This document shows, piece after piece, positions 1 through 5,446 of a stretch of 5,792 bases of DNA (the first letter of the stretch is position 1; every line of letters begins with the position of its first letter). The DNA lies in the NCBI GenBank assembly GCA_012800215.1, contig JAAZJT010000087.1, positions 1-5,792 on the forward strand, given 5' to 3'. The DNA comes from Bacillota bacterium (GTDB lineage: Bacteria > Bacillota > Dethiobacteria > Dethiobacterales > Dethiobacteraceae). A program made the translations under genes and the position numbers. A model generated the notes under the pieces. It made no database searches. It had not been told where the DNA came from and saw only the letters and a program-made list of their open reading frames with translations.

Positions 1-1561
1 ATTCCTCGGCTAACCAAGTGCGGATCAGAAAAGCTGCCATTTCCGGCTCTTTCTCAGCCACTTTGCGCACTTGTTGATTTAAACTACTTTCGTCGTCAGC
101 CTCTTCATTTATTTCGGCATACATTAAGGCTTCTGCACCACCGTCAGGCAGTGTAGGCAGTTCTGCCAGTTCTGCATCAAGCATTCTTTCACGTCGTTTG
201 CCCAAGATACGTGAAATCACCAGCAAAATTAGGAATCCTGCCAACCCTAAAGCGCCATTGCGGATATATTGCTCCAGCCGCTCGCGCTGCCTGGCCTGTC
301 GCATTTCTTTTTCTGCTGCTTCCTGTGCCTCTGTATTAAAATTCATCCCCTGCACGTCAATCTGATCACCGCGCTCTGGCTGATAACCTACGGCAGCCGC
401 CACGGTGTTTCTGATCTGAGCTACCTGCTGCGGCGTAATTGTGCCGTTTTTGTCATTAACCACAACTGCTGTATGTAATTTGAGCAAGCGTCCTGGTGCC
501 ATTATTTGCTTTTGTGTTGTTTCACTTATTTCATAGTTGGTTGTCTCTTCTACCTTTTCATAAGCGCCATTTTCACTATCCTCCGGCAGTACATAACCTG
601 GAATATTACTGTCAGTACCGGCTTCGCCGCCAATGGCGCCACTGCCCACCCATGTTTCACGCTTTACTGTCTGGCTGCGTGGCACACCATCTTCTGCATA
701 AGAAATAACAGTAGATTCTTGGGAGTTAAAATCTAGTTCTGCCGTCATCATGGCAATGGCCTGTCCGGGACCCAGTACTTTATCCAAAAGGCGCTGCACA
801 CGCTGTTCCAGTTCTTTTTCAAAAGCACGGCGCACTTCCAGCTGCTTCAATGTAGCATCGGCGATTTGTGCAGAATAATCAACATCATCAAAGTCACTTA
901 GCAAATTACCATGCGTATCAATAATGGTAATAGCCTCCGGCAATAAATTTTCCACGCTGCCCGCCACTAGCTGCATAATACCGCGAATCTGGTTTTGTTC
1001 CAGTTGCGTAAAAGGATTCAGCTTCAAAACGATAGAGGCAGAAGGCGCAGCTGTCTCAGTAATAAAGACACTGGGCTCAGGAAGCGTTAAATGCACACGT
1101 GCTTGTTCTACTGCTTCCAGCCGCACAATAGTTCTGCGCAGTTCTTCCTGAAGGGCGCGCTGGTAATTTAAATGCCTCTCAAAATCAGTGGCACCAAGCT
1201 TTGTTTGGTCAAAAAGCTCAAATCCAGCGCTTCCCTCTGCCAGTGTTCCATCGCTTGCTAACTGAATCCTTAAATCGTAAACCTTGTCTTCCTGGACAAG
1301 GATAGTCTGACCTTGATTATCAAGTTCATAAGGTATACCCAATTCCTGCAGTTTAGCAGTAATTTTTCCTGCACTGACCGGTTCTAACCCTGTAAACAAA
1401 GGTGAAAAACGCGGTTTCAGTAAAGCCTTTCCGGCAAAAATGAACACACAAATTACTGCTGCACAGATTACAATAGCTGCTATCTTTTTTGCACGGCTTA
1501 ATTGCTGCCACTTCCCCTGCAGGCTGGCTAATTTAATGGGGAAGTTCTTTTTTTCTGTCAA
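1..1561 (-). CDS. fliF: Flagellar MS-ring protein FliF (3' end at or just beyond the window edge)
   Basis: FliF forms the membrane-supramembrane ring, the platform on which the flagellar rod, switch (FliG) and export gate are built. The frame is open for 520 codons. I chose TTG at 1561 because an in-frame TAA lies two codons upstream, AGGGGGTG sits about 8 bases before it, and this start keeps the first membrane helix. Visible in order are a short basic cytoplasmic N-terminus, transmembrane helix 1 at about residues 27-44, a YscJ/FliF-type ring-building region (for example EQARVHLTLPEPSVF and the LLPEAITIID stretch), a long periplasmic-side FliF C-terminal domain, transmembrane helix 2 at about 436-454, and an acidic cytoplasmic tail. 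The tail ends in FLIRTWLAEE, the usual FliG-binding end of FliF. The last in-frame base at position 1 is T, so the next codon could be the stop; the protein is probably complete or nearly so. It lies 40 bases after fliE, as last visible gene of the flgB operon. Confidence 0.96.
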   Translation of the reverse strand, partial: MTEKKNFPIKLASLQGKWQQLSRAKKIAAIVICAAVICVFIFAGKALLKPRFSPLFTGLEPVSAGKITAKLQELGIPYELDNQGQTILVQEDKVYDLRIQLASDGTLAEGSAGFELFDQTKLGATDFERHLNYQRALQEELRRTIVRLEAVEQARVHLTLPEPSVFITETAAPSASIVLKLNPFTQLEQNQIRGIMQLVAGSVENLLPEAITIIDTHGNLLSDFDDVDYSAQIADATLKQLEVRRAFEKELEQRVQRLLDKVLGPGQAIAMMTAELDFNSQESTVISYAEDGVPRSQTVKRETWVGSGAIGGEAGTDSNIPGYVLPEDSENGAYEKVEETTNYEISETTQKQIMAPGRLLKLHTAVVVNDKNGTITPQQVAQIRNTVAAAVGYQPERGDQIDVQGMNFNTEAQEAAEKEMRQARQRERLEQYIRNGALGLAGFLILLVISRILGKRRERMLDAELAELPTLPDGGAEALMYAEINEEADDESSLNQQVRKVAEKEPEMAAFLIRTWLAEE

Positions 1562-1601
1562 TCCTTACCACCCCCTATTTCTCTCTATCAAGGGCATAGT
1601 A

Positions 1602-1901
1602 TTAAATTTGCATACGCATTATTTCCTGATATGCGTCCACCATTTTGTTTCTTACCTGAACAGTCAGCTCCATTGCCAGCTTTGCCTGTTCCATGGCAAT
1701 CATTACCTGGTGTACATCCTCCACCTCGCCCAGAGCTAAACTAACAGCAGCAGCTTCTGCTTTTTTTTGCAGCTGATTAACATCATTTATCGCTTGCTGC
1801 AAAAAATCGCCAAATTGACCTCTTTCTGCGGCAGCAGTGTTGCTTTCTGCTTTTTTCTGCCACTGTGCAGGAAAAAAAGGATTTACGGTATTAATCTCCA
1901 T
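1602..1901 (-). CDS. fliE: Flagellar hook-basal body protein FliE
   Basis: FliE is the small protein that joins the MS-ring to the proximal rod and is needed early for export of rod proteins. The predicted protein has 99 residues, normal for the family. The C-terminal half is diagnostic: GEVEDVHQVMIAMEQAKLAM followed by LTVQVRNKMVDAYQEIMRMQ, the conserved helical segment that resembles the terminal helix of rod proteins. The N-terminal third (Gln/Ala/Lys-rich) is variable, as usual. I chose ATG at 1901 because AGGTGA lies 5 bases upstream of it. An in-frame GTG at 1910 would add three residues (102 in all), but it overlaps that ribosome binding site and directly abuts the flgC stop codon. The gene lies between flgC and fliF in the conserved flgB-flgC-fliE-fliF order. 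An A8 run lies inside the gene (plus-strand T8 at 1761-1768). Confidence 0.96.
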   Translation of the reverse strand: MEINTVNPFFPAQWQKKAESNTAAAERGQFGDFLQQAINDVNQLQKKAEAAAVSLALGEVEDVHQVMIAMEQAKLAMELTVQVRNKMVDAYQEIMRMQI

Positions 1902-1910
1902 CTTCGTCAC

Positions 1911-2318
1911 CTAGCCCCTGCCAATTTCTAATGCTTTTAAAAAAATACTTTTACCTGCATTGAGTACCGTTACATTAGCCTCATAAGCACGGGTCGCCGT
2001 TACCATATCCGTCATTTCCTGAAGCAAATTAATATTGGGATAAGCTACATAGCCTTCCTCATTGGCATCGGGATGAGTAGGGTCATATTCCCAGCGCGGC
2101 GCTGTTTGCTGCTCATTAATTGCTGCTACCCTCACTCCTTGCCCTGCTGCATTTTTGGCTAACACGGCGGCAAAAACTGCAGTTTTACGGCGATAAAGTT
2201 CGCCACCTTCCGTTCTTGTTGTACGTATATTGGCAATATTACTTGCAATCAGATCAAGGCGTAAACGTTCCGCCGAAAGACCTGATGCTGCAGTTTTGAT
2301 GGCTTGAAACATTTTCAT
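1911..2318 (-). CDS. flgC: Flagellar proximal rod protein FlgC
   Basis: FlgC is one of the rod subunits (with FlgB, FlgF and FlgG) assembled on the MS-ring and exported by the flagellar type III machinery. The protein has 135 residues, about the usual length. The N-terminal rod motif ASGLSAERLRLDLIASNIAN is present at about residues 12-31 and is followed by TTRT. The middle shows the FlgC signature YDPTHPDANEEGYVAYPNIN. The C-terminal helix (EMTDMVTATRAYEANVTVLN) matches the rod/hook C-terminal domain. The ATG at 2318 is preceded closely by AAGGG, with a GGAGGGGAGG stretch further upstream inside the end of flgB. A second ATG at 2312 is possible and would remove two residues. The gap to flgB is 6 bases and the following fliE start is immediately downstream, so translation is probably coupled. 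Confidence 0.97.
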   Translation of the reverse strand: MKMFQAIKTAASGLSAERLRLDLIASNIANIRTTRTEGGELYRRKTAVFAAVLAKNAAGQGVRVAAINEQQTAPRWEYDPTHPDANEEGYVAYPNINLLQEMTDMVTATRAYEANVTVLNAGKSIFLKALEIGRG

Positions 2319-2324
2319 TATCCC

Positions 2325-2732
2325 TTAACGCCTCCCCTCCTGAATAACATGCCTTAATATGCTGTAGCGGTTATTCAGCACCTGTGTAACAGCATTAAAA
2401 TTTAATTGGTTCATACTTAAAAGGACCATTTCACGTTCAATATCTACGTTATTGCCATCTGTACGCATGGAAGTACTTTCATCCGTTATTACCTGATGCC
2501 CAGAAAAATCAGGGACACCATCCATGTGGCGCTCATGCGTACGGGTCAGAGGAAGCTGCGGCAAATTTTGCAAAGCCTGTTTCAACTTTTCTTCAAACAG
2601 CACCACTTGCCTTTTATAACCGGGAGTATTAATATTTGCAACATTATGTGCAGTTACGCGCTGTCTTTCAGCTGCAGCATTGAGTGCCAGCTGCAAAACT
2701 AGATTGGTTTTATCAGTTAACAGCTGATTCAT
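2325..2732 (-). CDS. flgB: Flagellar proximal rod protein FlgB
   Basis: FlgB is the rod subunit closest to the MS-ring, exported through the flagellar type III apparatus. The protein has 135 residues, typical of the family. The N-terminal rod motif is clear at about residues 28-41 (TAHNVANINTPGYKR). The C-terminal region has the expected NNVDIEREMVLLSMNQLNFNA stretch (seen here as NNVDIEREMVLLSMNQ then LNFNAVTQVLNNRYSILR), forming the conserved C-terminal helix. The ATG at 2732 has a strong GGGGGTGA ribosome binding site 4 bases upstream. It is the first gene of the unit flgB-flgC-fliE-fliF and begins about 18 bases after the U tract of the riboswitch terminator, so its transcription should depend on readthrough of that terminator. 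Confidence 0.97.
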   Translation of the reverse strand: MNQLLTDKTNLVLQLALNAAAERQRVTAHNVANINTPGYKRQVVLFEEKLKQALQNLPQLPLTRTHERHMDGVPDFSGHQVITDESTSMRTDGNNVDIEREMVLLSMNQLNFNAVTQVLNNRYSILRHVIQEGRR

Positions 2733-2749
2733 TTCTTCACCCCCACTGT

Positions 2750-2785
2750 AAAAAAATAAAAACTCTAGGTTGACGGCCTAGAGTT
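2750..2785 (-). terminator. Intrinsic terminator, expression platform of the c-di-GMP-I riboswitch
   Basis: On the minus strand a perfect 9-bp stem (AACTCTAGG at 2785-2777 pairing with CCTAGAGTT at 2769-2761) closes a 7-base loop and is followed at once by a T tract (TTTATTTTTTT). It lies between the riboswitch aptamer and flgB, so it can stop transcription before the flagellar genes. The 5' arm, together with the next two bases, is also complementary to a conserved part of the aptamer (see the findings), which gives the usual architecture of a transcription-terminating riboswitch. Confidence 0.9.
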
Positions 2786-2841
2786 AACAAAAGTTAAATA
2801 GAACCGGCAACCCAGCCGCCATTGTCTTTCGACTTTAGGCC
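2775..2841 (-). promoter_or_regulatory. Predicted antiterminator pairing between aptamer core and terminator 5' arm
   Basis: The RNA segment GGCCUAAAGU (minus strand, 2841-2832) lies in the conserved aptamer core. It can pair with ACUCUAGGCC (2784-2775), which comprises most of the 5' arm of the terminator plus the first two loop bases. The pairing is GGCCUA with UAGGCC, one A/C mismatch, then AGU with ACU. The two structures cannot coexist with the folded aptamer and terminator. This is read directly from base complementarity; that it works as the switch is inference, and no energy was computed. Confidence 0.6.
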
Positions 2842-2886
2842 TGTGGCTTTGCGTCCCTGCTTTTCAACAGGTTTGCCCTTATACAG
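2797..2886 (-). ncRNA. c-di-GMP-I riboswitch (GEMM-I) aptamer, leader of the flgB operon
   Basis: On the minus strand the GEMM-I consensus is recognisable in order. GGGCAAACC (2878-2870) is followed by the CCUGUU-GAAA-AGCAGG hairpin (2871-2856), whose GAAA is a GNRA tetraloop. Next come the conserved GGGACGCAAAGCC, the segment GGCCUAAA, a short GUC-GAAA-GAC hairpin, AAUGGCGGC, and the closing GGGUUGCCGG. The 5' GGCAA pairs with the 3' UUGCC to form the basal stem. CCUAAA and AAUGG around the second hairpin resemble the 11-nucleotide GAAA tetraloop receptor that docks the first loop in this class. The family binds cyclic di-GMP and often controls motility genes. Here it precedes a terminator and flgB, as in the known Clostridioides difficile case. 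The outer boundaries are approximate. Confidence 0.95.
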
Positions 2887-2901
2887 ATCAATTTATCTAT
2901 T

Positions 2902-2940
2902 TTCTTACGCTATTTTACCTGAAATGCCAAAGTTTGCATG
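2902..2940 (-). promoter_or_regulatory. Possible sigma-A-type promoter for the flgB leader
   Basis: Two overlapping candidates lie just upstream of the aptamer on the minus strand. One is TTGGCA (2930-2925) with a 17-base spacer and TAAGAA (2907-2902); it has a good -35 and a weak -10, and would start the RNA near 2895, a few bases before the aptamer. The other is TAAAAT (2917-2912), a good -10, with only a poor -35 (ATGCAA, 16-base spacer). I see no convincing sigma-28 type GCCGATAA element. A promoter is expected because terminators lie on both sides of this stretch, but which of the two is used cannot be told by eye. Confidence 0.35.
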
Positions 2941-2984
2941 AGGTTTTATTCATAGTTCTACAAAAAAAAATAAATTCCTGCACG

Positions 2985-3017
2985 AAAATAAAAAAATAAC
3001 ACGCGCGCTGGCGTGCC
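2985..3017 (-). terminator. Intrinsic terminator after the chemoreceptor gene
   Basis: About 20 bases after the receptor stop codon the minus strand has GGCACGC (3017-3011), a 6-base loop and GCGTGTT (3004-2998): five Watson-Crick pairs and two G-U pairs. It is followed directly by an interrupted T-rich tract (TTATTTTTTTATTTT). This should end the che transcript and separate it from the flgB unit. The stem is short, so some readthrough is possible. Confidence 0.75.
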
Positions 3018-3038
3018 TGAATAATCGCTGTTTTTTTA

Positions 3039-3860
3039 CTAAAGTTTAGCCGCTGTGTTTTTTAAGTTATAAGCTATTTGCCGCAACTGCTCAATAGTTG
3101 CTGAATTCTCTTCAGTCGCAGCAGCCTGCTGTTCCGCAATTGTTCCCGACTCCTCCGCTGATCTGATCATGTCGCCTACAGCCTGAGAAATAGCTGCAAT
3201 AATGGCCTTTACCTCTTCAGCAGCTTTTTTACTGTTATCAGCCAAGTTGCGGATTTCTTGTGCCACCACCCCGAAACCTCGCCCGCTTTCTCCTGCCCGA
3301 GCGGCTTCAATGGATGCATTAAGGCCTAATAAATTAGTTTGTGTAGAAATTTCAGTAATGGTATTAATAATCTTCTCTGTTTCTTTAATGCGCCTACTGG
3401 ATTCTTCTGATTTAATCATCAAATTGTGCCCCATTTCAGCCAGCCTCCCTGCGCCGGCTGCAATTTCTGCAATGGCTTGCGCCATTTGCTCCAATGCTTC
3501 TGAGAGCTGAATGGCACCCTGATTAACTTCCTGCTGTGTTTTGCGGCCAATGGCGCAGATTAAAGTTCCCACAGGCTCACCGTTATCATCCAGTACCGGG
3601 ACATTAACTCCTTTAAAAGGTACCCCGCGACGAATATTATAAACTGTTTTACGCTTTTCTTCCATGCAAATGGCAGTTGCTCTGCCTAATATTTCTGACC
3701 CCAATTCTATACCTGTAGAAAGTTCTGGCCCTTCCACTACCTGTAAATATTTTTTTCCATCTGTTACAAAAAGTGCCATATCATCCGGTAACGCTTCCAC
3801 GACAATGGGCAAAACTGCAATTAAAGCATTTAAAGCTTCTTTACCATGTAGGGTTTGCAT
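3039..3860 (-). CDS. Soluble (membrane-free) methyl-accepting chemotaxis protein
   Basis: This is a chemoreceptor that should signal through CheA/CheW from the cytoplasm. The predicted length is 273 residues, short for an MCP, with no transmembrane helix or signal peptide. Residues 1 to about 107 form a small sensor-like domain with a PAS/Cache-type ending (VPVLDDNGEPVGTLICAIGR at 87-106); its ligand is unknown. Residues from about 109 to the end are the coiled-coil signalling hairpin. The tip QTNLLGLNASIEAARAGE starts at 174 and continues into GRGFGVVAQEIRNLA, the most conserved MCP segment. The arms of roughly 76 and 88 residues suggest a short receptor class of about 24 heptads. Two matches to the methylation consensus centre on E243-Q244 and E250-E251, one heptad apart. 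I chose ATG at 3860 because AAGAGGTGA lies 5 bases upstream; an in-frame ATG at 3890 lacks a comparable site. The frame ends with tandem stops (TAG TAA). It follows cheD by 63 bases and is probably cotranscribed; B. subtilis YfmS is a comparable short soluble receptor. Confidence 0.92.
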   Translation of the reverse strand: MQTLHGKEALNALIAVLPIVVEALPDDMALFVTDGKKYLQVVEGPELSTGIELGSEILGRATAICMEEKRKTVYNIRRGVPFKGVNVPVLDDNGEPVGTLICAIGRKTQQEVNQGAIQLSEALEQMAQAIAEIAAGAGRLAEMGHNLMIKSEESSRRIKETEKIINTITEISTQTNLLGLNASIEAARAGESGRGFGVVAQEIRNLADNSKKAAEEVKAIIAAISQAVGDMIRSAEESGTIAEQQAAATEENSATIEQLRQIAYNLKNTAAKL

Positions 3861-3923
3861 CTTGTCACCTCTTAACAAAATATTTTTCATATGTGAGAAG
3901 TTTTTTTAGCTAAAATTATCTGT

Positions 3924-4400
3924 TTAAATAATTAGTGGCTGCGTATAAATTTTTACTAACCCTGTAGATACATCCAGGCTAACGGTGCGGCTTACCCTAC
4001 CGCCCACATCTTCCTTTTCTATTGGTAGCTGCAAGTCAGCCAGTATTTGCTTTGACATGTCAATATTTTTTTTCCCAATATTAAATGTATCATGAGCATG
4101 GCTGGAAATAGCGCCTCCATAAAGATTAACAATCAGCTCATTTTTTGTACAGCCAAATTTAGTTTGCATTTCCCCAATTAATAAAGGAATCCCGGTAGCA
4201 GCATAATAGGCAGGTCGCCGTTTTTTTTGCAAATCATCAGGCGGAGCAGGCAGTGCTATATGCACCATGCCGGCTGCCTTGCGGCGCGAGCTATAAACAG
4301 TAACGGCAACACATGTAGCCAACGCAAAAGTTTTAATGGTAGCAGCAGCATTGGTTACTGCATATTCACCGATCCCAACAATTAACTCCAGAGATATCAC
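3924..4400 (-). CDS. cheD: Chemoreceptor glutamine deamidase CheD
   Basis: CheD deamidates specific glutamines of chemoreceptors to glutamate and, in organisms having CheC, also works with that phosphatase in adaptation. The product has 158 residues, normal for the family. The catalytic pair is visible as Cys30 (in LATCVAV) and His47 (in GMVHIALP), with Thr24 near the expected third position. Other family motifs are NLYGGA, FNIGKKN, and a C-terminal VGGRVSRTV followed by DVSTG. The motif before the cysteine reads ALATC instead of the commoner GLGSC, a conservative change that keeps the nucleophile. The start is GTG at 4400, overlapping the cheB stop by 4 bases (GTGA). Only a weak AGG lies before it, so translation is probably coupled to cheB. 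An A8 run (plus-strand T8 at 4221-4228) lies in the gene. No cheC is seen in this window. Confidence 0.95.
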   Translation of the reverse strand: MISLELIVGIGEYAVTNAAATIKTFALATCVAVTVYSSRRKAAGMVHIALPAPPDDLQKKRRPAYYAATGIPLLIGEMQTKFGCTKNELIVNLYGGAISSHAHDTFNIGKKNIDMSKQILADLQLPIEKEDVGGRVSRTVSLDVSTGLVKIYTQPLII

Positions 4401-5425
4401 CTGCCTAACATTGATAATAAAGTACGGGGGATTTGCTGCAGCGGCACCTGCTTTTCCACTGCACCCAATTCAAACGCTACTTTTGGCATACCATAAACAA
4501 CAGATGTCTGCTGATCCTGACCTATGGTGCGAGCTCCTTTTCTTTTCATGGCCAACAGCCCCTTAGCTCCGTCATAACCCATACCTGTCAGGATAATACC
4601 AATGGCCTTATCCCCTGCAGCTTTTGCTACTGATGAGAATAAAACATCTACGGAAGGCCGGTGCCCGCACACCTTTTCCCCTTCCCGGTCTAGATTAACC
4701 TGATAATGCTTACCTGACTTTATAACCTGCAAATGGTGATCTCCCGGTGCTATTAAAATTTTACCCGGTGCAACATAGTCCCCTGCGGCTGCTTCTTTTA
4801 CTGTAAAAGGCAGCTGCTGGTCTAAGCGCTCAGCAAACATACGCGAAAAAACAGGCGGTATATGCTGAACTATTACCATGCCGGGCATTGTTGGCGGCAA
4901 TTCTTTTAACAGATGATAAATAGCTTCTGTGCCGCCGGTAGAGGCGCCAATGGCAATAATGAAATCCTCTGCAAAATGTTTCCCCTCTTTTATCCTCCTA
5001 CTGCTGGCTTTCGGCTGGGAAGCTAAATTGGCTTGTGCTGCAATTTTAATTTTTTCCCTCAGCTGGTGGAGAAAAGTTTCCATCTGCTCGGGCGAACCTA
5101 AATTAGGTTTGCTGACAAAGTCAACGGCACCGGCATTTAAAGCATCAAAAACTGCATAACTCACACTGCTTACCACAATTACCGGCAAAGGATACTGAGG
5201 TAATAGGCGCCTGAGAAACTCAATTCCATCCATTTTAGGCATCTCTATGTCACAAGTCATCACATCAGGGCGGAAAGTAAGAATTTTATTACGGGCATCA
5301 AATGCATCTACTGCTTTGGCCACAACTTCTATTCTCTCATCCTGAGCCAGCCCCTTGGCTATGATTTCACGTGCCACTACACTATCATCAACCACTAGCA
5401 CTCTGATTTTTTTCTTTGCCTCCAT
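4397..5425 (-). CDS. cheB: Chemotaxis response regulator protein-glutamate methylesterase CheB
   Basis: CheB removes methyl groups from receptor glutamates, and in many species also deamidates receptor glutamines, once phosphorylated by CheA. The product has 342 residues, close to the usual length of about 350. The receiver domain is at about residues 7-120: acidic pair D13-D14 in VVDDS, phospho-acceptor D59 in DIEMPKMDG, the VSS switch serines at about 86-87, and K106 in FVSKP. A polar linker (about 121-153) leads to the methylesterase domain, with catalytic S162 in IGASTGG, H188 in VQHIPP and D285 in LTGMGYDGAKG. All catalytic residues are present. The ATG at 5425 has GGGAG about 9 bases upstream. 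It lies 21 bases after cheR and overlaps cheD by 4 bases, consistent with one chemotaxis transcript. Confidence 0.98.
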   Translation of the reverse strand: MEAKKKIRVLVVDDSVVAREIIAKGLAQDERIEVVAKAVDAFDARNKILTFRPDVMTCDIEMPKMDGIEFLRRLLPQYPLPVIVVSSVSYAVFDALNAGAVDFVSKPNLGSPEQMETFLHQLREKIKIAAQANLASQPKASSRRIKEGKHFAEDFIIAIGASTGGTEAIYHLLKELPPTMPGMVIVQHIPPVFSRMFAERLDQQLPFTVKEAAAGDYVAPGKILIAPGDHHLQVIKSGKHYQVNLDREGEKVCGHRPSVDVLFSSVAKAAGDKAIGIILTGMGYDGAKGLLAMKRKGARTIGQDQQTSVVYGMPKVAFELGAVEKQVPLQQIPRTLLSMLGR

Positions 5426-5446
5426 TTGTCTGTCTCCCTGGTAGAA

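Noticed and set aside
269..1739. Plus-strand open frames at 269-478, 496-708, 506-736, 924-1151 and 1440-1739
   Set aside because: They lie antisense to fliF and fliE, whose minus-strand frames are continuous and match known families. The plus-strand products show no recognisable domain and look like reverse-complement artefacts.
2761..2785. The AACTCTAGG/CCTAGAGTT inverted repeat read as a protein-binding operator
   Set aside because: It is followed immediately by a T tract on the transcribed strand and sits between a riboswitch aptamer and flgB, so a terminator explains it better.
2886..2985. A sigma-28 (flagellar) promoter in the flgB leader
   Set aside because: TAAA-like words exist, but no GCCGATAA-like -10 element occurs at the right spacing.
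3861..3890. Upstream in-frame ATG at 3890 as the start of the chemoreceptor
   Set aside because: It would add ten residues without a good ribosome binding site, whereas ATG at 3860 has AAGAGGTGA at ideal spacing. The added bases include that binding site.
3202..5159. Plus-strand open frames inside the mcp, cheD and cheB genes (for example 3202-3510, 3664-3909, 4336-4566 and 4929-5159)
   Set aside because: They are shadows of well-supported minus-strand genes, with low-complexity products and no family resemblance.
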